Shown: positions 56,742 through 64,000 of the stretch, piece after piece
Layout of the letters: every line of letters starts with the position of its first letter
How positions within the stretch are numbered: position 1 is the stretch's first letter
DNA from: Aquimixticola soesokkakensis
Lineage (GTDB): Bacteria; Pseudomonadota; Alphaproteobacteria; Rhodobacterales; Rhodobacteraceae
Assembly: GCF_900172375.1 (NCBI RefSeq)
Contig: NZ_FWFS01000008.1
Location: 62,001-126,000, forward strand
DNA: 64,000 bases
Reading direction: 5' to 3'
The notes under the pieces: model-generated
Database searches by the model: none
Seen by the model: the letters and a program-made list of their open reading frames with translations, nothing else
What the model was told of the DNA's origin: nothing
Position numbers and translations under genes: made by a program

Positions 56742-58807
56742 CAGCGGATCTGGTCTTTGCGCCGCTGGTTCCGTGGAGCCTTTTGGCCGTTGCCGCTTTG
56801 GTCATGGCGGGCGTCGTGGCGCTGGGGCTGTGGCGGGGCTTGCGGGGCTGGTGGCTGCGGGGTCTGGGCGCTTTGGCGGTGCTGGCCGCTTTGGCAGGGC
56901 CGGGCGTGCAGCGGGAGGATCGCACACCGCTAAGCGACATTGTCGTGCTGGTGGTGGATCAAAGCGCCTCTCAGGCGCTATCGGATCGTGCGGCGCAGAT
57001 TGCGCAGGCGCGCGCGGCTGTCGAGGCGGAAATCGCGGCGATGCCCAACACCCAATTGCGCGTCGTCACCCTGGGCGATGGCGAGGAGAACACCGGCACA
57101 CAGTTGATGACCCGCCTCGCGCAGGCGGTGGCCCAAGAGCCGCGCGCGCGGCTGGCGGGCGCGATCTTGTTGACGGATGGGCAATTGCACGACGTTGCGG
57201 CCGCGCCCGATTTGCCCGCACCGCTGCATGTTCTGCTGACGGGACATGACACCGATTGGGATCGGCGTCTGATCGTGAAAAACGCTCCTGCCTTCGGGAT
57301 CGTCGAGGAAGAAGTGTCGATGGTGCTGCGCATCGAGGATCAAGGGGCGACACCTTTTGCCGATGGCGCGCGCACAACGGTCGATATTTCCGTCGATGGC
57401 GGCGCGCCGCAACGCTTTACCGTGCCCGTGGGGGAGGACCTTGATCTGCCGTTTGTGCTACCGCACGGGGGGATGAATGTGCTGCAGATCACGGTGCCGA
57501 CGGGCGCGGGTGAATTGACCGACCGCAACAATAGCGCCGTGGTGCAGATCAACGCGGTGCGTGACCGCCTGCGGGTGCTTTTGGTGTCGGGCGAACCCCA
57601 TGCGGGCGAGCGCACCTGGCGCAACCTGTTGAAATCCGACAGCTCTGTGGATCTGGTTCATTTCACCATTCTGCGCCCGCCCGAAAAACAGGACGGGGTG
57701 CCGGTGACGGAACTGGCGTTGATCGCCTTTCCCACGCGCGAATTGTTCATGGAAAAAGTCGATGATTTCGATCTGATCATTTTCGACCGCTACAAACGGC
57801 GCGGCATTTTGCCGGCCGATTACTTTGCCAATATCGCCCGCTACGTCGAGGAGGGCGGTGCGGTCCTCTTTGCCACAGGGCCTGACTACGCCACTGCCGA
57901 CAGTATCTATCGCAGCCCCTTGGGCGCGGTGATCGACGCACGTCCCACGGGGCAGGTGGTGAGCGAAGCCTTCACGCCGCAGATCACCGATCTGGGGGAT
58001 CGCCATCCGGTGACGCAGGGGCTTGCGCAGGCCTTTGGCACCACCGAGGCCGGTTTGCCCGAATGGGGCCGGTGGCTGCGCCAGATCGATCTCACGACAC
58101 AGGGCGGTGAGGTGGTGATGAGCGGCGCGCAGGACAAGCCGCTGTTGGTTCTGGACCGCGTGGGGGAGGGGCGCGTTGCTGTGCTGGCCTCGGATCAGGC
58201 GTGGCTTTGGTCGCGCGGCTACGACGGGGGCGGCCCGCAACTGGAACTGCTGCGTCGGCTTGCCCATTGGATGATGAAAGAACCCGAACTTGAAGAAGAA
58301 GCGTTGAGCGCGACCGCGAGCGGCACGCGGATGACCGTCACGCGGCGCAGCTTGCAGGAGGGCGCGCGGGATGTGGTGATCGAAGCGCCGGACGGGTCAT
58401 TGGTGACCTTGCCGATGGTCGAAGTGGCCCCCGGCCGGTTCGAAGCGGAGTTTGAGGGGCCGGAAATGGGGCTGTATCGTTTGCAACAGGACGACCTTGA
58501 GGCGGTCGTTGTGCTTGGCCCCGATGTTCCGGTCGAATTTGAGGAAACGATTGCCACGGGCGACAAGCTGGCGCCGCGCGTCGAAGAGACGCGTGGGGGG
58601 GTGTTGTCGGTTGCGGCGGGGCTTCCCGACATCCGGCGTGTTTCGCAGGGGCGGGTCGCAGCAGGGCGCGGTTGGATCGGCATCACGCCGCGCAACGCGT
58701 TCGTCGCCACGGATGTGCGTTCAGGCGCATTGCTGCCTGCATGGCTGTGGTTGCTTTTGGGCGCGGGGCTGTTTGTCGCCGGATGGCTGCGCGAAGGCCG
58801 CCACTGA
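56738..58807 (+). CDS. Membrane protein of the MoxR operon with glutamine-amidotransferase-like domain
   Basis: A protein of 689 residues. Two N-terminal helices precede a VWA-like region (DIVVLVVDQSASQALSDRAAQI, then GAILLTDGQLHD). The central part (RVLLVSGEPHAGERTWRNLL, then YVEEGGAVLFATGPD) resembles class I glutamine-amidotransferase-like domains, without an obvious catalytic Cys. A C-terminal helix (AWLWLLLGAGLFVAGWL) anchors the end. ATGA overlap with the preceding gene; the operon ends here, 5 nt from the convergent DUF599 gene. Confidence 0.85.
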   Translation: MTADLVFAPLVPWSLLAVAALVMAGVVALGLWRGLRGWWLRGLGALAVLAALAGPGVQREDRTPLSDIVVLVVDQSASQALSDRAAQIAQARAAVEAEIAAMPNTQLRVVTLGDGEENTGTQLMTRLAQAVAQEPRARLAGAILLTDGQLHDVAAAPDLPAPLHVLLTGHDTDWDRRLIVKNAPAFGIVEEEVSMVLRIEDQGATPFADGARTTVDISVDGGAPQRFTVPVGEDLDLPFVLPHGGMNVLQITVPTGAGELTDRNNSAVVQINAVRDRLRVLLVSGEPHAGERTWRNLLKSDSSVDLVHFTILRPPEKQDGVPVTELALIAFPTRELFMEKVDDFDLIIFDRYKRRGILPADYFANIARYVEEGGAVLFATGPDYATADSIYRSPLGAVIDARPTGQVVSEAFTPQITDLGDRHPVTQGLAQAFGTTEAGLPEWGRWLRQIDLTTQGGEVVMSGAQDKPLLVLDRVGEGRVAVLASDQAWLWSRGYDGGGPQLELLRRLAHWMMKEPELEEEALSATASGTRMTVTRRSLQEGARDVVIEAPDGSLVTLPMVEVAPGRFEAEFEGPEMGLYRLQQDDLEAVVVLGPDVPVEFEETIATGDKLAPRVEETRGGVLSVAAGLPDIRRVSQGRVAAGRGWIGITPRNAFVATDVRSGALLPAWLWLLLGAGLFVAGWLREGRH

Positions 58808-58812
58808 CCGGC

Positions 58813-59535
58813 CTAGAGCTTGCGGCTGTCGTCGGGAATCGGGGCGGGGCGATCCAGAAGGGCTTTGCGCGAGCCGGAGGCAAATTCGCGCCGCCACAAA
58901 ACCCAAAGCGTAAACAGCGTGCCGAGAATCAGGGCCTCGGGTCCCAAAAACCACGTAAGCGCCCCAAGACCGAAATAGATCGAGCGCAAACCGCGGTTGA
59001 AGGCGCGCGCTGCCGTGATGTTCAAATCCGCCGCCTGGCGCGCCCGCCAGAGCGATTCGGGGTGATCCGGTTCGTTCGGAGTCGAGGCCATGACGACCGC
59101 GCAGTAGCCAAAGAGCCGCGTGGACCAGATAAATTTGAGCAAAGCGTTGGTAATCAGCAACACAATCAGCAGTGTTTTGATCTCCCAAATCACCACGGGC
59201 ATGTCGATGGTGAACTCTTCTGCAACGCCGGAGATTCGCTCTGCGTTGCCGATCATGGCCACCGCGCCGCCGATGGCAATGAGGCAGGCAGAGGCAAAAA
59301 ACGTGGTTGAATCACGCAACGTCGAGAGGATGTTTGCATCAAAGATTCGCGGTGTGCGTGTAATCATCTGAATCATCCAATCCCTGCGATATTGCGACAT
59401 AATTCGCGAAACAGAGGGGCGGGACCTGGGGGGATTTTCGATATGCCAACTGATCCCGACCCAAGAGATCAGAAACAATGCGACGGCAAAGAGATCGAGG
59501 CCTGAAAACAGGCCGAGGCGTTCGATGAGTTCCAT
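58813..59535 (-). CDS. DUF599 family membrane protein
   Basis: About 240 residues from the ATG at 59535. Four membrane helices are evident (FAVALFLISWVGISWHI; FFASACLIAIGGAVAMIG; IKTLLIVLLITNALLKFIW; IYFGLGALTWFLGPEALILG), with the family stretch RQAADLNITAARAFNRGLRSIYF. Function unknown. Confidence 0.87.
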   Translation of the reverse strand: MELIERLGLFSGLDLFAVALFLISWVGISWHIENPPRSRPSVSRIMSQYRRDWMIQMITRTPRIFDANILSTLRDSTTFFASACLIAIGGAVAMIGNAERISGVAEEFTIDMPVVIWEIKTLLIVLLITNALLKFIWSTRLFGYCAVVMASTPNEPDHPESLWRARQAADLNITAARAFNRGLRSIYFGLGALTWFLGPEALILGTLFTLWVLWRREFASGSRKALLDRPAPIPDDSRKL

Positions 59536-59911
59536 AGCCCCTGATACCGCGCAACGGGGCGGCAAACCAGCGGCTGTTAATCAACCCGACATTTTTACAA
59601 ACACGCATGTTTGAAACATGCGTTCAATTTTCAACTGACCGTGATCGGGTTCACGTTAATTTGCATATTGAGAATTCAACATTGCAGAACCGGAACCCAT
59701 TTTGATGCGCATTTTCACGACTCCTTCAGCCGATTCCCGTTACTCTTGGGGTATCGCGGACGATTCGTCGCAAAATCGTATCGCAGATGGATATTTGGGG
59801 GCGACATCGGCGCAAATGACCCGAAAGCGCCGCAATTGTTCTCGAGCAGGCCACATTCCTGCCCAAAGCAGAAATTAACGATTTAGATGTCGAAAAGGTT
59901 AATGGCAGGAC
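59536..59911. other. Divergent intergenic region DUF599 / protease
   Basis: About 375 bp, more A/T-rich than the surroundings. It contains the 21-bp palindrome at 59603-59623. Frames of 57 and 91 codons are open on the plus strand, but neither has a ribosome site or family resemblance. Confidence 0.45.
59603..59623. repeat. 21-bp near-perfect palindrome
   Basis: ACGCATGTTT (59603-59612), one central G, AAACATGCGT (59614-59623). It lies 67 bp upstream of the DUF599 start and 288 bp upstream of the protease start, preceded by an A/T run. The odd-length, tightly centred dyad suggests a dimeric regulator site rather than a terminator. Confidence 0.6.
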
Positions 59912-60736
59912 ATGATGCGACGCTTACTAACAGCACTCTTTCTTATCGGACTTACGGGTGCTCAGGGGATCTCTACTCCTGCTCAGGCAGACACCGCGCT
60001 GAAACAATTCCGCACCGGAGTGGACAGCGCAGGCTGGGAAGCGGTCGGGCGCCTGGACTTTGCGGGGCGCAGTTTTTGCACCGGCGCGATGATCACCCCG
60101 ACGCTGGTTCTGACCGCCGCCCATTGCCTTTACGACATCGACAGCGGGCGCGCACATAGACCTCAGGACGTTACCTTTCGCGCCGGATTGCGCGATGGCC
60201 ATTCCCAAGCGCTCCGCAGTGTCCGCCGCCTTGTCGCACATCCCGGATACCGCCACACAGGTGGCTCGAAATCGGACCGCCTGACCAACGACATTGCCCT
60301 GATCGAACTGGATACCGCCGTGACGGACCGCTCGGTTGTTCCTTTTCCTACCAGCCTGCGCCCCGAAAAAGGCGACACCGTCGGCGTTGTGTCCTACGCC
60401 CATGACCGCGCGAACGCCCCGTCGTTGCAGGAATCCTGCCACATCCTGGCACGTCAGGGCGGTGTTCTCGTCACAAGCTGCGAAGTCGATTACGGCTCGT
60501 CGGGGGCGCCGATCTTTTCGATGCGGGGGGGGCGAGCCCAAATTGTTTCGATTGTCTCGGCAATGGCGGAATTCAAAGGGCAAAAAGTGTCTGTGGGCAC
60601 GGCGGTTGACGGCTCCCTCGATGATCTCCTTGCCTATGCAGCCTCTGGGCGGAAAACCTTTAAAAAAGCGGATGCGTCAGATGTGCTGGCGGAATTCTCC
60701 AACACCCGCTTTCTTCAAGCCGTTTTGCCGAACTGA
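59912..60736 (+). CDS. Secreted trypsin-like serine protease
   Basis: A protein of 274 residues. The signal peptide RRLLTALFLIGLTGAQGISTPAQA is cleaved after about residue 26. The catalytic triad is visible: His 71 in LVLTAAHC, Asp 127 in TNDIALIEL, Ser 197 in DYGSSGAPIF. The usual GDSGGP is altered to GSSGAP, as in some V8/glutamyl-endopeptidase-like bacterial members. Cys pairs suggest periplasmic or extracellular folding. The ATG at 59912 or 59915 could be the start. Confidence 0.88.
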   Translation: MMRRLLTALFLIGLTGAQGISTPAQADTALKQFRTGVDSAGWEAVGRLDFAGRSFCTGAMITPTLVLTAAHCLYDIDSGRAHRPQDVTFRAGLRDGHSQALRSVRRLVAHPGYRHTGGSKSDRLTNDIALIELDTAVTDRSVVPFPTSLRPEKGDTVGVVSYAHDRANAPSLQESCHILARQGGVLVTSCEVDYGSSGAPIFSMRGGRAQIVSIVSAMAEFKGQKVSVGTAVDGSLDDLLAYAASGRKTFKKADASDVLAEFSNTRFLQAVLPN

Positions 60737-60776
60737 TCTGGTCGAACCGATCTGGTCGAACCGATCTGGCCAAGCC
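60735..60776. repeat. Three tandem copies of a 14-bp unit
   Basis: GATCTGGTCGAACC at 60735 and 60749, and GATCTGGCCAAGCC at 60763, followed by a further GATC. The array begins within the protease stop codon. Confidence 0.85.
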
Positions 60777-60861
60777 GATCATCATCTCCAGTCGCTGCGC
60801 AGCCTCTTGAACCCCGAAATTGCGATGCCTACCTGACTAAAGCCGGACGCCACAACGGGTT

Positions 60862-60892
60862 CGGCTTTTGGCTTGTCCCGTGTGGAAAGCCG
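60862..60892 (+). promoter_or_regulatory. Hairpin in the hsp20 leader
   Basis: CGGCTTT (60862-60868) pairs with AAAGCCG (60886-60892). It ends about 14 nt before the AGAGAGGA ribosome site of the Hsp20 gene. Small heat-shock genes of alphaproteobacteria often carry ROSE-type RNA thermometers, but I cannot show that this stem hides the ribosome site. Confidence 0.3.
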
Positions 60893-60922
60893 CAACGGAA
60901 TCGCTCAAGAGAGGATACCCCT

Positions 60923-61399
60923 ATGCGTACGTTTGACCTTGCTCCGCTGTACCGTGCCACTGTCGGTTTTGATCAGGTTGCCGATCTGATGGACCGCGTG
61001 ATGACCAATGAGGTCGCACAGCCGAGCTACCCCCCCTACAACATCGAAAAAACCGCCGAAGATAGCTGGCGCATCTCGATTGCCGTCGCGGGGTTCGCCC
61101 CCGAGGACATCACGCTGGAGCAGCGTGAGAACGCTCTTTTTGTCTCCGCGCGCAAAGCACAAGAGGAGCCAAAGCGCAGCTACCTGCACCGCGGCATCGC
61201 GAACCGCGCTTTCGAGCGCCGCTTTCACCTTGCCGATCATGTACGGGTGACCGGCGCGCGCCATGCCAACGGGTTGCTCGACATCGATCTGGTGCGTGAG
61301 GTGCCTGAGGCGCTCAAACCGCGCCGCATCGAAATCGAGCGCAATGCGCCCACTCACGAGATCGAGGCGAAAGCTACTCAAGAGACGCAGGACGCCTGA
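60923..61399 (+). CDS. Small heat shock protein (Hsp20/alpha-crystallin family)
   Basis: A 158-residue chaperone of the IbpA type: N-terminus FDLAPLYRATVGFDQVADLMDRV, alpha-crystallin domain about 38-135 (YPPYNIEKTAEDSWRISIAVAGF, then RSYLHRGIANRAFERRFHLADHV and ANGLLDIDLVREVPEALKPRRIEI). It holds unfolded proteins during heat stress. AGAGAGGA precedes the ATG; a strong terminator follows. Confidence 0.93.
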   Translation: MRTFDLAPLYRATVGFDQVADLMDRVMTNEVAQPSYPPYNIEKTAEDSWRISIAVAGFAPEDITLEQRENALFVSARKAQEEPKRSYLHRGIANRAFERRFHLADHVRVTGARHANGLLDIDLVREVPEALKPRRIEIERNAPTHEIEAKATQETQDA

Positions 61400-61424
61400 G
61401 ACAGCGGCGAAGCTGACATGATAA

Positions 61425-61459
61425 AACGCCCGGGGATCACTCCCCGGGCGTTCGTTTTT
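61425..61459. terminator. Terminator between hsp20 and the phytase-like gene
   Basis: AACGCCCGGGGA (61425-61436) pairs perfectly with TCCCCGGGCGTT (61441-61452), loop TCAC, followed by CGTTTTT. It serves hsp20 and possibly the convergent gene as well. Confidence 0.88.
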
Positions 61460-61482
61460 GTCAGGTTCTGATCTGCGCAGCG

Positions 61483-63654
61483 TTACATGGTGCCGGCTTG
61501 GCCAAGGTCGAGAAAGAAGGTCTCGCCCGAGCTGTCATCCACACCGTCGTTGTCGGTGACCGCGAACATTTCGCCGTCGACATCGATGGCAAAGCCTTCG
61601 ACCTTATCCACCACATAGCCGCCGAAGGCTTTGAGGTCGGGGATCAGGTCGCGGACCTCTTCCTTGGCAATGACCGGCAACTCGGACCCGAGGGGGGCAG
61701 GCACCATGTCGGCGGCTTTGAGGCGGTAGAGTTTCTTGATCGCTGCCGCGTCACCGATCTGGTTGTCGCGCTCGACGATGTAAACCCAGTCGCCATGTGC
61801 CGTGATTTCCGACAGTCCGGTCCAGCCGGTGTCTACCGCCGCTTTTTCATAGGCCACTGCGCCCCATTCACCCGACGAAGGCGTATAGGCGACCAGTTTG
61901 ACGTGGTTTTGTGCGTCGTCTTTCCACTCGCGCTGAACCGCCATCCACAGGGTGTCGCCAATCATCGTGACGCCTTCGAACCCGAAGCGGACTTCATTGG
62001 CCAGCAATGCCTCGGGCAGCGTCACCTCTTGGGTGATCGCGCCGGTGGCGTCGAGGTGGTAGAGGGCGTGGGGGATGTCCTTTTCGGTGTTGCCTTCGGA
62101 GGCGACCCAAAACCCGCCCTGACCGTCAAGCGTGATGCCCTCCATATCGAGGCCCGTCGCCGTTGCGCCATCACGGGTGACGCGCATCGCCTTGGTGATT
62201 TTCGCCGGCTTCGCCGTTGCATCGATGGTAAAGATCGTGGGTTGGTTTTTGTAGAAGCTGTCGTTGACCGCATAGAGCAGGCCGGGGGTCTGGGCATCTG
62301 CGACAAGACCCGAGAGCGCGCCAAAACCGGTCAGCTCGTCCATGCCCTCGGTGGTGATCGTGGGATATTGCGCTTCGCCTTCGCCATATTCAAAGATCAT
62401 GACATGGGCGCGCGCGCCGCCGTCCTCGATCAGGTCGCTTTCGTTGGCCGAGATCAGCAGGTTGCGCGACGGGATCGCGACATAGCCTTCGGGACCGACG
62501 CCCGAGGGCAGGATCTGTTTCAGCACGGGGGCGCTGGGATCGGTGACATCGTAAACGCCCACCGCCGAGCCGCGTTCGGAGCCGACAAAGACCATCGGCG
62601 TGCCGTCGAAACGGGCCACTTCAATGGACTCCGGCTCAACGCCTTTGGCATCCGAGCGTTTGTCGGGGTAATGGCCGATCTTGATCAATTCATGCTCAAA
62701 GGAGGCGCCGGATTCATAGACAACGGTGCCATCCTTGGCAAAAATCGTCCAACCGCGCGCGCCGCCGTCCATGTCGCCCTCGTTGGCGGTGGCGAAATGC
62801 GTGTCGTCGATCCAGCCCACAGCATCGGGTTCGCGCTTGCGGCCCATTTGGCTGTCGGTGAAGCTGAGCGCGCCGTTGTCGTCGGCATCGATGCCTTCCA
62901 GATCAACCGACCCGGCGGAGAAACTGGCGGTCACATTGCCGTCTTTGTCGATGATAACGATGTGGTTGTTTTCCTGCATCGTGACGACGGTTTCGCCCAG
63001 ATCGTTCACTTTCACGAATTCGGGCTCGGGATCTTCGGGGCTGACCTCGGCCAGTCCGGTGACGTCCACGTCTTTGAGCGTCGCGCAATCGACAACGCCA
63101 TCGGTGACGTTGAACATCGACACAAAGCCTGCGGGCATCTGGCCGGTGCGGCCATCGCCAAGGTCTTCGTCGCGCTCGTTTTCAACGGCGATCACAAGGA
63201 AAGAACCGTCCTTGGACAGCGCAATGGAGTCGGGCTGACCCCCGATGGCGCAGCTTTCGACGATCTCGCGGGTTTCGAGGTTCACCTCGACCAGCTGGCC
63301 GGAGGTGTTGACGTAATCCTTTGAGGTATTCACCGCAACATAGGCGCGCTGACCGATCACGGCGACCGATGTGGGTTCTCCGGGCATCTCGATATTGCCT
63401 AGCGGCTTGGGATTGGCGGCATCGGTGATGTCGATCAGGCCCACGACGCCCAAGGGGCTGTCGGTGTAGATCAGCGTCATGCCATCCTCGGAGGCGGCGA
63501 TGATTTCTGCGGAGGTCTCGCGCGACTGATCCTCGCCCTGGGCCATATTGGACGGCACGGCAAAGCTGGACAGGCGGTTGAAATTCATTTCGGCCTGCGC
63601 TGCGCCGCTAAGCAGCGCTGTCGCGCAGGTTGCAAGAAGAAGATGCTTGAGCAT
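61483..63654 (-). CDS. Secreted esterase/phytase-like beta-propeller protein
   Basis: A protein of 723 residues from the ATG at 63654 (GAGGG upstream). The signal peptide LKHLLLATCATALLSGAAQA ends near residue 21. The first half has propeller-like repeats (GVVGLIDITDAANPKPLGNIEM; VEVNLETREIVESCAIGGQPDSIALS). The second half matches the esterase-like activity of phytase family (LTGFGALSGLVADAQTPGLLYAVND, GLDMEGITLDGQGGFWVASEG, RFGFEGVTMIGDTLWMAVQ, KVEGFAIDVDGEMFAVTDNDG). It may release phosphate or cleave esters in the periplasm; substrate unknown. The protein is acidic, as expected for a marine bacterium. Confidence 0.83.
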   Translation of the reverse strand: MLKHLLLATCATALLSGAAQAEMNFNRLSSFAVPSNMAQGEDQSRETSAEIIAASEDGMTLIYTDSPLGVVGLIDITDAANPKPLGNIEMPGEPTSVAVIGQRAYVAVNTSKDYVNTSGQLVEVNLETREIVESCAIGGQPDSIALSKDGSFLVIAVENERDEDLGDGRTGQMPAGFVSMFNVTDGVVDCATLKDVDVTGLAEVSPEDPEPEFVKVNDLGETVVTMQENNHIVIIDKDGNVTASFSAGSVDLEGIDADDNGALSFTDSQMGRKREPDAVGWIDDTHFATANEGDMDGGARGWTIFAKDGTVVYESGASFEHELIKIGHYPDKRSDAKGVEPESIEVARFDGTPMVFVGSERGSAVGVYDVTDPSAPVLKQILPSGVGPEGYVAIPSRNLLISANESDLIEDGGARAHVMIFEYGEGEAQYPTITTEGMDELTGFGALSGLVADAQTPGLLYAVNDSFYKNQPTIFTIDATAKPAKITKAMRVTRDGATATGLDMEGITLDGQGGFWVASEGNTEKDIPHALYHLDATGAITQEVTLPEALLANEVRFGFEGVTMIGDTLWMAVQREWKDDAQNHVKLVAYTPSSGEWGAVAYEKAAVDTGWTGLSEITAHGDWVYIVERDNQIGDAAAIKKLYRLKAADMVPAPLGSELPVIAKEEVRDLIPDLKAFGGYVVDKVEGFAIDVDGEMFAVTDNDGVDDSSGETFFLDLGQAGTM

Positions 63655-63710
63655 GGGGGTCCCTCGGTTTTGTTTCCGACGGACATGGACCTGTTGGTTA
63701 ACCGCCATGT

Positions 63711-63746
63711 GACAGGCGTGTTTCAGAAATGTGAAACACGCCTGTC
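63711..63746. terminator. Perfect 15-bp hairpin upstream of the phytase-like gene
   Basis: GACAGGCGTGTTTCA (63711-63725) and TGAAACACGCCTGTC (63732-63746), loop GAAATG. It begins 8 nt beyond the stop of the mutase gene and so is its likely terminator, although no T-run follows. Confidence 0.65.
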
Positions 63747-63753
63747 GATTTGG

Positions 63754-64000
63754 TCAGGTCAGCGGATCAGGATCAACAAGGGCGGCGATGTCGAACATGA
63801 TGCGGTTCAACTCGAAATCCTTGGGGGTATAGACCCGCGCGACCCCCAGTGCGCGCAGGGCCAGCGCATCGGCTTCTGGAATGATGCCGCCGACGATGAC
63901 GGGGATATGGCCCAGATCAGCCGCTTTCATTTGGCCGATCAGATCCTCGATCAGCGGCAGGTGCGAGCCGGACAGGATGGACAGGCCGACGACATGGGCA
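63754..64000 (-). CDS. Coenzyme-B12-dependent mutase, C-terminal domain (partial; ethylmalonyl-CoA mutase-like)
   Basis: The last 81 codons of a gene that enters from the right edge. The sequence reads AHVVGLSILSGSHLPLIEDL, then IPVIVGGIIPEADALALRALGVARVYTPKDFELNRIM. This is the cobalamin-binding domain of acyl-CoA mutases. The GLSILSGSH and GVARVYTPKDFELN wording is closer to ethylmalonyl-CoA mutase (Ecm/MeaA) than to methylmalonyl-CoA mutase, as far as I can judge. Ecm belongs to the ethylmalonyl-CoA pathway for acetyl-CoA assimilation, which is common in Rhodobacterales. Confidence 0.75.
   Translation of the reverse strand, partial: AHVVGLSILSGSHLPLIEDLIGQMKAADLGHIPVIVGGIIPEADALALRALGVARVYTPKDFELNRIMFDIAALVDPDPLT

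Noticed and set aside
59611-59886. 91-codon plus-strand frame between DUF599 and protease genes
   Set aside because: No ribosome site, and it begins inside the 21-bp palindrome; protein-like character is poor.
61498-63324. 608-codon plus-strand frame
   Set aside because: Antisense to the phytase-like gene, which has a signal peptide, ribosome site and conserved motifs.

Overview
The window is a high-GC alphaproteobacterial chromosome segment, most likely from a marine Rhodobacteraceae (roseobacter-type) bacterium. The signs are: the rpmH-rnpA-yidD cluster; an F0 ATP synthase operon with split b and b' subunits (atpI-atpB-atpE-b'-b); the MipZ division ATPase; the rpsP-rimM-trmD-rplS cluster; a C-terminal fragment resembling ethylmalonyl-CoA mutase; and many small Rhodobacterales-type proteins. 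I cannot name a genus from sequence alone.

Layout. 1-5.1 kb is core: a GGDEF-EAL protein cut by the left edge, ttcA, yidD, rnpA, rpmH, an orphan histidine kinase and tRNA-Arg(ACG). About 5.1-18.9 kb is a mobile island at the 3' end of that tRNA. A large serine recombinase reads toward the tRNA and ends inside it. It is followed by small unknown proteins, a Vsr-type endonuclease, and a tightly overlapping five-gene operon (8.8-17.7 kb): a 5-methylcytosine DNA methyltransferase, a GHKL (MORC/MutL-like) ATPase, a Z1-domain superfamily II ATPase, a PD-(D/E)XK (DUF4420-type) nuclease and an AIPR protein. This is a multi-component restriction or anti-phage system and is the most interesting content here. 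A secreted unknown protein and about 0.8 kb of non-coding DNA close the island. A candidate right end carries the same 9-bp GGTGCACCA core as the tRNA end. 19.2-21.0 kb (HxlR regulator, VOC protein, DUF1697) may be accessory too.

Core genes resume at 21.3 kb. They include mipZ, a large OmpA-family protein with a long low-complexity region, rpmE/rplS, trmD, a sulfotransferase-like gene inserted between rimM and trmD, rpsP, chorismate mutase, a GNAT acetyltransferase and ffh. From 31.7 to 52 kb lie a glycosyltransferase, LysR and ArsR regulators, the F0 operon, an OmpA-type lipoprotein, an Ada-like repair protein, a Hint-domain protein, nth, a PfkB sugar/nucleoside kinase, polA, a globin, a YadG-like ABC ATPase, HIT, a GT14 glycosyltransferase, a sulfotransferase, a TetR/cation-diffusion-facilitator pair, a hydroxypyruvate isomerase homologue and DUF1285. 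From 52 to 58.8 kb is a MoxR-DUF58-DUF4159-VWA operon. The end holds a DUF599 protein, a trypsin-like protease, Hsp20, a phytase-like propeller protein and the coenzyme-B12 domain of a mutase.

Apart from the defence island, the most notable non-gene signal is a 21-nt motif (GGGTATTT, three variable bases, TCCGAAAGAA). It occurs four times, always between two convergent genes. No CRISPR array, rRNA or complete insertion sequence was seen.
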